From: an uncultured Winogradskyella sp. | GTDB taxonomy: Bacteria > Bacteroidota > Bacteroidia > Flavobacteriales > Flavobacteriaceae | Reading direction: 5' to 3' | NCBI RefSeq assembly: GCF_947495255.1 | Contig: NZ_CANLYI010000009.1 | Coordinates: 144,530 to 208,529, forward strand | DNA: 64,000 nucleotides | In this document: piece by piece, positions 17,808-27,466 of the stretch | How the letters are laid out: the number at the start of each line of letters is the position of its first letter | How positions within the stretch are numbered: the stretch's first letter is position 1 | Notes under the pieces: model-generated | What the model was told of the DNA's origin: nothing | Databases searched by the model: none | What the model saw: only the letters and a program-made list of their open reading frames with translations | Position numbers and translations under genes: made by a program

Positions 17808-19286
17808 ATGGAACAAGATTATATTAAATTAATATTTGGATTAAAACTTAAGCAAATCCGTACAGACAAAGGACTTTCGCTATTTGGATTGTCTAAATTA
17901 TCTGGACTTTCAAAATCGTATTTAAACGAAATTGAAAAAGGAAAAAAATATCCTAAGCCAGATAAAATTGCTGCATTATCCGAACATTTAGATGTTCCAT
18001 ACGATGAAATGGTGTCTTTAAAGCTAGATAAAAACCTCGCTCCTATTGGTGAGATATTACAATCTAAACTTCTAAAAGAGATTCCGTTAGAGCTATTTGG
18101 AATCCAAGAAAGTACAATGATTGATATTATCTCTAATGCGCCAGCAAAGGTGACAGCATTTATTAGTACTATTATTGAAATCGCAAAGAACTACAACTTT
18201 AGTAAAGAGAGTTTTTACCTAGCTTCTGTTAGGTCTTTTCAGGAAGCCAACAACAATTATTTTGATGACTTAGAACAAGCGGTTTTAAAATTTTCAAAAA
18301 CCTACCAAGTAGACCTCACCAAACCTTTAAAGTCTGTTGAACTCGAAGAAATCCTTATTGAAGAATACGGTTATACAATAAACACTACCGAATTAACATC
18401 GCATACAGAATTAGATAATTTACGTTCCGTATTTGTTCCTAAAACCAAAACACTCCTACTAGCCAGACATATTGATGATGCACAAAAAACATTTATATAC
18501 GCTAAAGAAATTGCTTATAATTATTTAGAAATTAGCGAACGCCTTTATACTTTCTCTTGGATAAAATTTGAGAATTTTGACCAAGTGTTAAATAACTTTT
18601 ATGCATCTTATTTTGCAGGTGCTTTAATTATACCAAGAGCGAGTTTGGTTGCTGATTTGAAAGATTTATTTTCAAAAAAATCATTTAAAGCTAAAGATTT
18701 TGAACGTATAATTAGTAATTACAATGCTTCTCCAGAATCTATTTATCAAAGATTAACCAACATCTTAACCAAGGATTTTAACCTTAAAAGCTTATTCTTT
18801 TTAAGATTTTCGCATCAAAAAGGTTCTAATCACTTTAAATTAAATAAAGAATTACATTTATCTAAACAGCAGTCACCTCATGCTAATGAAACTAATCAAC
18901 ACTATTGCAGACGTTGGGTGTCTTTAAAAGTGCTAGAGCAAATTAGTAAGAGCAACAAACCTCATGAGTTTGATATACAGATTTCTAATTATCCAAATGA
19001 AGACAAAAGCTACTTAATATTTTCTTCAGCGACAGCCGATCCTTTTGTCGCTAATAGCTATAGAAGTGTAAATATTGGAATTCAAATTAATAGTCAACTA
19101 AAACGGAAAATTGCCTTTGCTGAGAGCGAATCAATTCCTAAAACACAAGTTGGCGTCACATGTGAGCGTTGCGTAATTAGTGATTGTGAAGTTAGACAAG
19201 CACAACCAATTAGCATTATTTCGGCTCAAAAGGATGCTAAAATTGCAGATGTTGTAAATAAAATTCAGGAAAAATACAGCAAATAA
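17808..19286 (+). CDS. ScfR/RamB-type XRE-family regulator of short-chain fatty acid metabolism
   Basis: 492 residues. An N-terminal XRE helix-turn-helix (about 8-65; SKLSGLSKSYLNEIEKGKK) is followed by a degenerate ImmA/IrrE-like middle section with no HExxH zinc motif. The C-terminal domain carries a cysteine cluster, Cys452-x2-Cys455-x4-Cys460 (CERCVISDC). This is the architecture of RamB, MccR and PrpC-locus regulators, which respond to acyl-CoAs and control the glyoxylate shunt or methylcitrate cycle. Position confirms the assignment: it is divergent from aceBA with a repeated operator-like motif between. The cysteines may bind a metal or sense redox state. It ends 1 bp from the convergent HAD gene. 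Confidence 0.9.
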   Translation: MEQDYIKLIFGLKLKQIRTDKGLSLFGLSKLSGLSKSYLNEIEKGKKYPKPDKIAALSEHLDVPYDEMVSLKLDKNLAPIGEILQSKLLKEIPLELFGIQESTMIDIISNAPAKVTAFISTIIEIAKNYNFSKESFYLASVRSFQEANNNYFDDLEQAVLKFSKTYQVDLTKPLKSVELEEILIEEYGYTINTTELTSHTELDNLRSVFVPKTKTLLLARHIDDAQKTFIYAKEIAYNYLEISERLYTFSWIKFENFDQVLNNFYASYFAGALIIPRASLVADLKDLFSKKSFKAKDFERIISNYNASPESIYQRLTNILTKDFNLKSLFFLRFSHQKGSNHFKLNKELHLSKQQSPHANETNQHYCRRWVSLKVLEQISKSNKPHEFDIQISNYPNEDKSYLIFSSATADPFVANSYRSVNIGIQINSQLKRKIAFAESESIPKTQVGVTCERCVISDCEVRQAQPISIISAQKDAKIADVVNKIQEKYSK

Positions 19287-19943
19287 CTACGAGATAATAT
19301 TTACAATTTTAGAATAACTAATTTCTTCAAAACTAGAAACGACCTTATTCGCTAAGGTGTAATCTTGACCAGAAGAATGTTTACTTTTAAAACCTGTGCA
19401 AAAAATTCCGGCTGAATGTGCTGCCTTTATACCATTGGTAGAATCTTCAATAACCATACATTCCGATTTTTTAAAACCTGTAAATTCTGCAGCTTTTAAA
19501 AAGATTTCTGGATGTGGTTTGGATTTCTCTAAATCAGCACCACTAAATTTAGCACTGAAATATTGATTTAAATCAAAATGCTCAAAAATTTGATGAATTC
19601 CAGGCATTGATGCAGATGATGCTACAACTAAAGTAACGTTATTGGCATGGTAATCTTTTATTCTATCTAAAACACCATCTATTAATTGCAAATCTCCATT
19701 TTCAAAGAAAATTTTATAATGCTTGCGCTTTAGGCTCACTAAGTACTCTGGTGTATCATTTAAATTAAAATGGTCTACTAATCGTTTGCAAATATTTATA
19801 GTTGACTGACCAGTAAAGGATTCGTACAAATGACTATCTACTTCAATGTTTACGTCGCTAAACATTTGATGATACGCTTTACGATGTAACGGTTCAGTGT
19901 CTACAATAACACCATCCATATCAAATAATACTGCTTTTAGCAT
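19287..19943 (-). CDS. HAD-superfamily phosphatase (beta-phosphoglucomutase-like)
   Basis: 218 residues. Motif I is FDMDGVIVDTEP at the N-terminus, with nucleophile Asp8 and acid/base Asp10. A C1-type cap follows, motif II is VVASSAS, the motif III lysine is near SKPHPEIFLKAA, and motif IV is VIEDSTNGIKAA. This is the GPH/beta-PGM subfamily, which acts on sugar phosphates or phosphoglycolate; the substrate cannot be told from sequence. The stop codon abuts the ScfR stop, tail to tail. A phosphoglycolate-type role beside the glyoxylate genes would be attractive but is not supported by any specific residue. Confidence 0.85.
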   Translation of the reverse strand: MLKAVLFDMDGVIVDTEPLHRKAYHQMFSDVNIEVDSHLYESFTGQSTINICKRLVDHFNLNDTPEYLVSLKRKHYKIFFENGDLQLIDGVLDRIKDYHANNVTLVVASSASMPGIHQIFEHFDLNQYFSAKFSGADLEKSKPHPEIFLKAAEFTGFKKSECMVIEDSTNGIKAAHSAGIFCTGFKSKHSSGQDYTLANKVVSSFEEISYSKIVNIIS

Positions 19944-19978
19944 AAATAATTTTAATTTATTGCGAAGATAAAAAAGTA

Positions 19979-20015
19979 AATGGCATTGCAGAACAGAAGA
20001 GCTAACAATGCCATT
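19979..20015 (-). terminator. Hairpin with minus-strand U-run
   Basis: Perfect 10-bp arms AATGGCATTG / CAATGCCATT around a 17-nt loop. On the minus strand it is followed by TACTTTTTTAT, as in an intrinsic terminator. The only minus-strand genes upstream are the di-haem protein and PhoX-like pair, so their transcript may run antisense through the small gene at 20068 before ending here. Alternatively it is a leader hairpin of that small gene. Confidence 0.55.
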
Positions 20016-20067
20016 AAGTTTATATTAAATTATGCTTAGTTTTGCTATTCATAAATATTTAAAAAAA

Positions 20068-20235
20068 ATGGCAAAAAAAGGACGTGAAAAAAACACAATA
20101 AATAAAGCCAAGCATAGCAAATTAATTGCTCAGAAGAAGAACAAACAAAAATCTAAATCTGATGATAGAAAAGCACGACTTAAAGCTATCGTTGATTTAG
20201 CTAAGGCTAAAAAAGCTAATGAATCTTCAGACTAA
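20068..20235 (+). CDS. Small highly basic protein, function unknown
   Basis: A 55-residue Lys-rich protein (MAKKGREKNTINKAKHSK...) starting at the ATG at 20068, chosen over an upstream ATG at 20032 because small flavobacterial proteins of this type start with MAK. The composition (about a third Lys plus Arg) resembles ribosome- or nucleic-acid-associated peptides. No domain can be named. It is convergent with the di-haem protein gene, with only 14 bp between the stops. Confidence 0.6.
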   Translation: MAKKGREKNTINKAKHSKLIAQKKNKQKSKSDDRKARLKAIVDLAKAKKANESSD

Positions 20236-20249
20236 AAAGTCCACTAATA

Positions 20250-22037
20250 TTATTTATCATCACTTAGACAATTCATAAAATTAATAATATCCTTTACTTG
20301 GTTCTCAGTTAAATTAAGTGAATCGGTTGGCAATGTTTGATGCTCTAATGAAATTCCCAATCCACTGCCTCCTCCATTATTATAAAACTCCATTACTTCT
20401 TCTAAAGTTTTATAAACACCATTATGCATATAAGGCGATGTTAAAGCAATGTTCCTGATAGTAGGTGTTTTAAAAAAATGTTTTCTTGATTCTGTTTTAA
20501 ACAAATTATACCGTCCCAAATCTGTATCTATTAGCGAATCCTGTGATATATCTAAAGGTACTCCAATAGATTCTAATTCTGTTTCTGAAAAATTTGGAGG
20601 TACAGTTCCATTAAATATAGGCGCAAAATGACATGTAGCGCATTTTGCTGTTCCCATAAAAAGATTAAACCCATTTATTTCACTTTCAGAAAGTGTGTTT
20701 TCAAGATTATTAATGTTTTTATCGAATTTAGAATTGAATTGATTCAAACTTCTTACATAAGTAGCAATGGCATTCCTAATGTTGTTTTGATTTATGTTAG
20801 CTTTATAAATATTTTGAAATTTTGACGCGTAATTAGAATCACTTTCAACAGCTTTCTTCATGGTTTCTAAATCACTATGAAATTCATTAGCATTTTTAAC
20901 AACTGCAGCAACTTGACCTTCTAAACTTCCTGCTCTACCATCATGAAAAAAACTTTTTTGTAATGACGAGTAAGTTAGAGTTGGCGTATTTCTAAATTGT
21001 TTAGGAAATGCTTTTAATCCATCTGTAAAAGCCTTGTCATTATGATGACAAGTCGCACAACTCATGTCAGTATTAACTGATAGATTTTTGTCATTAAACA
21101 AAGCTTTTCCTAAGGCTATTTTCTCTTCATTGTAACTTGTTTTATCTATATGATCTGAAAAATAAATAATATTAAAAGTACTTTTAGAAAACAAAGATGT
21201 TGCATCATTGTTTAAAGCTAGCTCCAGAGGAAACTGAATATTCCAATCTTCTTTTGTATTCACCAAAAGTTCTAATTGCTTATGTGTATGGTTTTTTATA
21301 AATTTATACCTATCAAATGAAGCAAAATCATGATTTAAATCTGCAATAGTTTTATCTAATTCTATTAACCAATTATTGTATAAATCTTCTCTTTTAAAAT
21401 TTGATTTATAAATAGATACAATTTCTTTTAACTCTTTATAAACGATTATTGCCTCTTTAAGTGACCGTTCCAAAACTGGAGAATCAAAACCAGTAATACC
21501 AGTTAAAGCTACACGAGCAATTTCGTCCCGTAACAACCAAAGAACATGGTACTCTTTTAATTTTAACTTTGTATTAGCTCTAATTAATTTCAACCGACTT
21601 ATCGTTCGGTTTACATTTCTATTTATTTCATCTTTAGTAACCTCATTATCATGTAATTGTTCTTCTAAAACCTGAAAACCAAACGGACTGCTCTCTTTAA
21701 TATCAGTAGCATCTTCCTCTTCAACCTTTAAAATATTTGGTTGATTTAGTGACTTAAAATTATGCTTATCTACAAAAGCCAATAATGGTTCTGTTTTCTT
21801 AAAGTAATCTCTAGAAACTAAATAGAACTTAAGTTGATCATTCACCTTTTTAGCTAATAAAATACTATATAAATTTTCTATAGTTGAGTCTAAACCTATA
21901 ACATATCTTTCTTCTAATAATTCTAAATTAGAAACGGACTTGTATTCTTTTTCAGGTTTACATGCTGTTATCATTATAAGCAAAAAACACATGTTTATCA
22001 CATGTGTTTTTTGTAAAAATATCTTAACTCTATACAT
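20250..22037 (-). CDS. Di-haem cytochrome c peroxidase/MauG-family lipoprotein
   Basis: 595 residues. An N-terminal hydrophobic segment ends in a lipobox (LLIMITAC), so the protein is probably an envelope lipoprotein; an internal Met at residue 16 could be the true start. Two c-type haem motifs, CATCHH (Cys327-Cys330-His331) and CATCH (Cys466-Cys469-His470), lie in the C-terminal half, which matches bacterial di-haem peroxidases such as CcpA and MauG. Residues 40-300 are helical and not part of the peroxidase core. Substrates could be hydrogen peroxide or a protein radical site. The gene starts 1 bp after the PhoX-like gene ends, so the two are co-transcribed. Confidence 0.88.
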   Translation of the reverse strand: MYRVKIFLQKTHVINMCFLLIMITACKPEKEYKSVSNLELLEERYVIGLDSTIENLYSILLAKKVNDQLKFYLVSRDYFKKTEPLLAFVDKHNFKSLNQPNILKVEEEDATDIKESSPFGFQVLEEQLHDNEVTKDEINRNVNRTISRLKLIRANTKLKLKEYHVLWLLRDEIARVALTGITGFDSPVLERSLKEAIIVYKELKEIVSIYKSNFKREDLYNNWLIELDKTIADLNHDFASFDRYKFIKNHTHKQLELLVNTKEDWNIQFPLELALNNDATSLFSKSTFNIIYFSDHIDKTSYNEEKIALGKALFNDKNLSVNTDMSCATCHHNDKAFTDGLKAFPKQFRNTPTLTYSSLQKSFFHDGRAGSLEGQVAAVVKNANEFHSDLETMKKAVESDSNYASKFQNIYKANINQNNIRNAIATYVRSLNQFNSKFDKNINNLENTLSESEINGFNLFMGTAKCATCHFAPIFNGTVPPNFSETELESIGVPLDISQDSLIDTDLGRYNLFKTESRKHFFKTPTIRNIALTSPYMHNGVYKTLEEVMEFYNNGGGSGLGISLEHQTLPTDSLNLTENQVKDIINFMNCLSDDK

Positions 22038-22038
22038 A

Positions 22039-23496
22039 CTATCTATCTAAACCTTGAACAATATGTAAGACACTACCCTCTTGGTTTGGAGCGGTTACAG
22101 GATCTAAAGCATTTGGATCCGTAAAGGCAACATTATCCCAACCGTGATTTTGAGTAATTAGTAAAAACGTATCATCAATACCAACTGTATCTGAAATATC
22201 TATCATACCTGTTAGCTCCCATACTGAATTCGCAGAGCCTACACCGTTTGATAACGCAGTATCTTGATCACACTCTAAAACTGTTTTTAAAGTACCTGTA
22301 TTCAAATTATATTGATACAATCTTGCATAATGCGTTTTCTCAGCCGTGTCAAAATATCCATTTGGATCTTCTTGAATGTATGCATAATTTTCTGTTACAA
22401 CAATATTATCTGGACTATGGAACATTTTCGCAGCACCAGTTAGATTATCACCATCTAAAACACAAGTAATAGTACCAGCACCTGTTGGGTCGTTTTCATT
22501 TAAAGTTACTTTATAAACTCTACCGTAAACTGTACCTTCTCCAATTAAACCATCTTTTTGACGTCCTGTAACACAGAAATATATTTCTCTATTGCTTGCC
22601 GCAGAACCTCGTCTCCAATCAATGTCCTCTAACCTAGAAAAACCCATTACACCTTTAGTCTTTGCTTCTGCATCTAGCAAATCGATTTGAGTTTCTTCTA
22701 GTTCAACAAAATCAACATTATATGTTTGTCCTTCTGCCATATCCATTTCATAAATAATAGACGCATCGGTAACACGTAAGCCATATAAATTTCCACCGTT
22801 TAAATCGCCTTGGCTTCCAACATACATACCTAATTGGCCTGAAGGAATTTCATTGTCAGAGTGATCATCACCTATAAACGCAACTGTTTTACCTGCATAT
22901 GCATCTTTACCTATAACAACAGCATTCTCAGTAGACCATTGCCCAAAAGAATTTAGCATTGTTGCAGAAGACGCAGAAGATGCATCTTTATAAGGATCTG
23001 TTATAAACACACCTTTTGAAGATCCTCCCCATTCACCTCCAGATAAATACATTGGCCCAAAGCCATGCTCATCTAAGGTAATTAACGAACCAGAACATTG
23101 AGCCGTATAAGCTGTAGCATCAGCATTTAAAATATATTCCCCTTTAACTGGACGAAAAGTCTCATCTAATGTCATACGCGCTATAGAAAAATCACCTTCT
23201 ATATTATTAATTAACGTGAAGGTATCATCACTATTCTTTAAAAGACCTGCACCATCAGCCAATGATCCATAAACAAATGCTGGTGATTCATCCAGAACAT
23301 CTTCAGAAGACAATAACGAATAAATATTAACATCAGAGAATTCTGGTTCCAATTTTAAATAATTTGCAGTTACGGAATGAGATTCTAATGCTACCAGATT
23401 TTGCTGAGCAACTCCAGAATCATTATCATCATCTTTACACGCCGTAAAAGCCAATACAGACAAACTAACTAAGCTTAATTTTTTTAATACTTTCAT
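22039..23496 (-). CDS. PhoX-like (DUF839) secreted lipoprotein
   Basis: 485 residues from the ATG at 23496, chosen because it opens with a lipoprotein signal (LVSLSVLAFTAC) followed by an Asp-rich +2 region. An upstream ATG adds 13 residues without a signal. The body reads like a PhoX beta-propeller: SRLEDIDWRRG, EIYFCVTGRQ, GRVYKVTLN and FHSPDNIVVTENYAYIQED match segments of the calcium/iron-dependent alkaline phosphatase PhoX. Catalytic function is unproven, since I cannot check all metal ligands. It is the first gene of a two-gene unit with the di-haem protein, which suggests a shared envelope role. Confidence 0.7.
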   Translation of the reverse strand: MKVLKKLSLVSLSVLAFTACKDDDNDSGVAQQNLVALESHSVTANYLKLEPEFSDVNIYSLLSSEDVLDESPAFVYGSLADGAGLLKNSDDTFTLINNIEGDFSIARMTLDETFRPVKGEYILNADATAYTAQCSGSLITLDEHGFGPMYLSGGEWGGSSKGVFITDPYKDASSASSATMLNSFGQWSTENAVVIGKDAYAGKTVAFIGDDHSDNEIPSGQLGMYVGSQGDLNGGNLYGLRVTDASIIYEMDMAEGQTYNVDFVELEETQIDLLDAEAKTKGVMGFSRLEDIDWRRGSAASNREIYFCVTGRQKDGLIGEGTVYGRVYKVTLNENDPTGAGTITCVLDGDNLTGAAKMFHSPDNIVVTENYAYIQEDPNGYFDTAEKTHYARLYQYNLNTGTLKTVLECDQDTALSNGVGSANSVWELTGMIDISDTVGIDDTFLLITQNHGWDNVAFTDPNALDPVTAPNQEGSVLHIVQGLDR

Positions 23497-23635
23497 TTTA
23501 TATGGTTGATTAATTATAATGCAAACTAACAACACATATATTACTTAAAGATTACTGACATCTTATATAATTATGAAAGAAAGGTTAAAAATATTAAGCA
23601 AAAGTTAACCTTTAAAATTAGAACCGAAAAATTTC

Positions 23636-25543
23636 CTAAAGTACATTATCCATTATATCTTGTACAACTTCTGGATTCAGTAATGTACTTGTATCTCCTA
23701 AATTTGAAGTGTCTTTTCCTGCTATTTTACGCAAAATTCGACGCATAATTTTTCCACTTCTCGTTTTAGGCAAACCTTCTGTAAATTGTATTTTATCTAA
23801 TTTAGCAATAGGTCCTATTTGTTCTGTAATGATTTGATTGATTTCTCTTCGCAAATTATCATGATCCCTACTTTCACCCGTTTCTTTTAAAGTCACGTAA
23901 CCATATAATGCATTTCCTTTAACATCGTGTGGGAAACCAACAATTGCACTTTCTGATACTGCTGGATGCTCATTAATAGCATCTTCAATTGGTGCTGTAC
24001 CAAGATTATGACCAGAAACAATAATAACATCATCTACACGACCTGTAATTCTATAATATCCAACCTCATCACGTAAGGCACCATCTCCTGTAAAATACAT
24101 ATTCTCATAGGCTGAGAAATAAGTATCTTTATAACGTTGGTGATTTCCCCAAATAGTTCTTGCCATACTTGGCCAAGGAAATTTTATACATAAACGTCCA
24201 TCCACTTGATTTCCTTTTATTTCTTGACCATGCTCATCCATTAATGCAGGCTGAATACCAATAAACGGAAGTGTTGCATACGTTGGCTTTGTAGGAGTTG
24301 CAAAAGCAATTGGCGTTATCATAATTCCACCAGTTTCTGTTTGCCACCATGTATCTACAATTGGTGCTTTTTTCTTTCCTACGTTATCATCGTACCAATG
24401 CCAAGCCTCTTCGTTAATTGGCTCACCAACGGTTCCTAATACTTTTATTGATGATAAATCGTGCTTTTCTAAGTGCTCTACACCTTCTTTTGCTAACGCT
24501 CTAATAGCAGTTGGTGCTGTATAAAACTGATTAACTTTATGTTTTTCTACAATTTCCCAAAAGCGTCCAAAATCTGGGTAACTTGGTACACCTTCAAACA
24601 TTACTGTGGTTGCTCCATTACATAATGGGCCGTAAACAATGTAACTATGACCTGTAATCCAACCTATATCAGCCGTACACCAATACACATCTTTTTCTCT
24701 GTATTGAAAAACATTTTTAAACGTATATGCTGAATACACCATATAACCAGCTGTTGTATGCACCATTCCTTTTGGCTTACCTGTAGAGCCTGAAGTATAT
24801 AGAATGAATAAAGGATCTTCAGCATCCATAATTTCTGGCTCACAATCGTGATAAGCTTCATCTAACAAAGGCTGCAACCATTGATCACGACCTTCTTTCA
24901 TGTATATATCTGAATTAATTCGGTTGACAACGAGCACATTCTTTACACCTTCACATTCTTCTAAAGCTTCGTCTACAATGCATTTTAAATCTATAGTTTT
25001 TGCACCACGATAAGAACCATCAGAGGTAATTACCATTTTACAATCACTATCATTAATTCTTGTTGCTAACGCTGTAGATGAAAAGCCTGCAAAAACCACA
25101 GAATGTATTGCTCCTATTCTAGCACAAGCTAATAAAGATATTGCTAATTCAGGAATCATTGGTAAGTATATACAAACACGATCTCCTTTTTTAACACCTT
25201 TTTCTTTTAAAACATTTGCAAATTTACAAACACGTTCATGCAATTCTCTATACGTTATATGTTGCGCTTGCTCATCTGGACTATTAGGTTCAAAAATAAT
25301 AGCTGTTTTATCACCTCTAGTATACAAATGTCTATCTATACAGTTTTCTGTGATATTGAGTTTTGCGCCTTCAAACCACTTAACTTCTGGTTTTTTAAAA
25401 TCCCAACTTAATACATTGTCCCATTTTTGTCGCCACATAAAGTGCTCTTCTGCAATTTCCTCCCAAAAGTTTTCAGGATTCCTGACGGATTTACGATATA
25501 CTTGATAATATTCTTCTAAGTGTTTTATGTGATAATTACTCAT
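23636..25543 (-). CDS. acs: Acetyl-CoA synthetase (AMP-forming)
   Basis: 635 residues, typical of Acs. It activates acetate with ATP and CoA through an acetyl-AMP intermediate. The P-loop-like ANL motif is YTSGSTGKPKG, the adenylate-binding core is WWQTETGG, the hinge aspartate region is YFTGDGALRDE, and the C-terminal catalytic lysine lies in KTRSGKIMRR, the residue commonly acetylated to switch Acs off. It follows prpE by 25 bp and is the last gene of the run from the kinase and response regulator. Together with the glyoxylate shunt at 14-18 kb it completes acetate assimilation. Confidence 0.95.
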   Translation of the reverse strand: MSNYHIKHLEEYYQVYRKSVRNPENFWEEIAEEHFMWRQKWDNVLSWDFKKPEVKWFEGAKLNITENCIDRHLYTRGDKTAIIFEPNSPDEQAQHITYRELHERVCKFANVLKEKGVKKGDRVCIYLPMIPELAISLLACARIGAIHSVVFAGFSSTALATRINDSDCKMVITSDGSYRGAKTIDLKCIVDEALEECEGVKNVLVVNRINSDIYMKEGRDQWLQPLLDEAYHDCEPEIMDAEDPLFILYTSGSTGKPKGMVHTTAGYMVYSAYTFKNVFQYREKDVYWCTADIGWITGHSYIVYGPLCNGATTVMFEGVPSYPDFGRFWEIVEKHKVNQFYTAPTAIRALAKEGVEHLEKHDLSSIKVLGTVGEPINEEAWHWYDDNVGKKKAPIVDTWWQTETGGIMITPIAFATPTKPTYATLPFIGIQPALMDEHGQEIKGNQVDGRLCIKFPWPSMARTIWGNHQRYKDTYFSAYENMYFTGDGALRDEVGYYRITGRVDDVIIVSGHNLGTAPIEDAINEHPAVSESAIVGFPHDVKGNALYGYVTLKETGESRDHDNLRREINQIITEQIGPIAKLDKIQFTEGLPKTRSGKIMRRILRKIAGKDTSNLGDTSTLLNPEVVQDIMDNVL

Positions 25544-25568
25544 AATATGATTAGTTTAATTTTTTTAG

Positions 25569-27464
25569 TTATTTATGAATCCCAATGTTATGGGCTTGAT
25601 ATATAGTTTTTATTTCGTCAATTATATTTACATCATCAATGGTTGATGGCACATTATACTGTTGTTCATCTGCAATATTCCTTAACAATTTACGAAGAAT
25701 TTTTCCACTTCTTGTCTTCGGTAATCGATTAACAACTAGGACATCTCTAAAGGAAGCTACTGCTCCAATTTCTTTACGAACATCTTGTATAATTTCTTTT
25801 TGAATGGTTTGATTATCTGAAGTTTCATAAGACTTTAAAACAACCAAACCTAAAGGCTTTTGTCCTTTTATTTCGCAATGCACTCCAAATACTGCACATT
25901 CTGCAACGGCTTTATGGGAAGCAACAATCTCTTCCATTTCCGCTGTAGAAAGTCTGTGACCTGCTACGTTTATAATATCGTCTACACGACCTGTAATAAA
26001 AACGTAACCATCTTCATCTTTGTAGCCACCATCTCCTGAAAAATAGTAACCAGGAAAACGATTTAAATACCCAGATTTAAAACGCTCTGGATTTCCCCAA
26101 AGATTACTTAAAGTACCTGGTGGTAATGGTAGTCTTACAGCAACATAACCTTCTACATTATCTTCAACAATCTCACCTTCTTCATTTAAAATTTGAATAT
26201 CATAGCCACAAACAGGAAAACCTGCAGAACCTGGTTTTACAGCTTGCAATCCTACGCCAACCATATTGGCTAACATTGGCCAACCACTTTCGGTTTGCCA
26301 CCAATGGTCTATTACTGGTACGTTTAGTTTTTCTTCTGTCCAATTTAAAGTTGCAACATCACAACGTTCTCCCGCAAGAAATTGATATTTTAAACAAGAC
26401 AAATCAAAACGCTTAATCATATGGCCTATTGGGTCTTCTTTTTTAATGGCTCTAATTGCAGTTGGCGCAGTAAACATCACCTTTACATTATGCTCGCTAA
26501 TTACCCTCCAAAATGTAGATGCATCTGGCGTTCTTATTGGCTTGCCTTCAAACAAAATAGTTGTATTTCTATTTAATAAGGGGCCATAGGCAATATAGCT
26601 ATGTCCTACAACCCAACCAACATCACTTGCTGCCCAAAAGACATCGCCTTCATCTACACCATAAATATATTTCATAGAGAATTTTAAAGCTGTTGCATAT
26701 CCTCCTGTATCTCTAATTATTCCTTTTGGTGTTCCTGTAGTTCCAGATGTATACAAAATATAAGAAGGGTGCGTTGACTCTATTGATAAAGCCTCAATTG
26801 ATCGTGATTTTTCAACCAAAGTAGTATAATCTACATCGTAGCTTTTCTGCGGAATTTCAACCCCTAATTCCCTATCAAAAACAATAACATGTTCTGGTTT
26901 GTTTTTTGCTTTAATAATAGCCTCATCTACAAATGGTTTGTACGGAATAATACGTTCTATTTCAATTCCGTTAGATGCCGTAATAATCGCTTTGGGTTTG
27001 CAATCGTCAATACGTATTGCCAACTCATGTGGTGCAAAACCGCCAAAAACAACAGAATGTATAACACCTATTCTTGCACAAGCGAGCATAGCATATAATG
27101 CCTGCGGAATCATTGGCATATAAACGATACAAGTATCTCCTTTTTTTAGTCCTAAATCTTGTAATCCACCAGCTAGTTTTGACACTTCATGATGTAAGTG
27201 ATTAAATGTAATATGTTGTTTTGTATTGGTAACTGGAGAATCATATATAATTGCATTCTGTTCTCCAAACCCATCATTTATGTGCTTATCTATGCACAAA
27301 TAACTTAAGTTAAGTTGCCCATCTGCAAACCACTGATTGTAGTTGAATTTATCCTTGGACATTATTTGTTTTGGTGCTTTAAACCATTCTAATTGATTGG
27401 TGTGGTTGCTCCAAAATTGCTCAGGATTATCAATACTATCAATATAAAAATTTTGGTATTCCAT
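25569..27464 (-). CDS. prpE: Propionyl-CoA synthetase-like AMP-forming acyl-CoA ligase
   Basis: 631 residues and paralogous to the adjacent acs. It has YTSGTTGTPKG, the adenylate motif WWQTESGWP, and the C-terminal lysine in KTRSGKILRK. The segments PKAIITASNGIE and the AGERCDVATL region fit the PrpE branch (propionate-CoA ligase) better than Acs. It would activate propionate, or other short acids such as butyrate, to the CoA ester. No methylcitrate cycle genes (prpB, prpC, prpD) are in this window, so the fate of propionyl-CoA is not shown. It follows a small membrane protein gene by 2 bp. Confidence 0.85.
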   Translation of the reverse strand: MEYQNFYIDSIDNPEQFWSNHTNQLEWFKAPKQIMSKDKFNYNQWFADGQLNLSYLCIDKHINDGFGEQNAIIYDSPVTNTKQHITFNHLHHEVSKLAGGLQDLGLKKGDTCIVYMPMIPQALYAMLACARIGVIHSVVFGGFAPHELAIRIDDCKPKAIITASNGIEIERIIPYKPFVDEAIIKAKNKPEHVIVFDRELGVEIPQKSYDVDYTTLVEKSRSIEALSIESTHPSYILYTSGTTGTPKGIIRDTGGYATALKFSMKYIYGVDEGDVFWAASDVGWVVGHSYIAYGPLLNRNTTILFEGKPIRTPDASTFWRVISEHNVKVMFTAPTAIRAIKKEDPIGHMIKRFDLSCLKYQFLAGERCDVATLNWTEEKLNVPVIDHWWQTESGWPMLANMVGVGLQAVKPGSAGFPVCGYDIQILNEEGEIVEDNVEGYVAVRLPLPPGTLSNLWGNPERFKSGYLNRFPGYYFSGDGGYKDEDGYVFITGRVDDIINVAGHRLSTAEMEEIVASHKAVAECAVFGVHCEIKGQKPLGLVVLKSYETSDNQTIQKEIIQDVRKEIGAVASFRDVLVVNRLPKTRSGKILRKLLRNIADEQQYNVPSTIDDVNIIDEIKTIYQAHNIGIHK

Positions 27465-27466
27465 GA

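Noticed and set aside
26120..27123. Plus-strand open frames opposite prpE
   Set aside because: They are antisense to a clear acyl-CoA synthetase, lack family similarity and have low-complexity His/Leu/Gln-rich composition from the complement strand.
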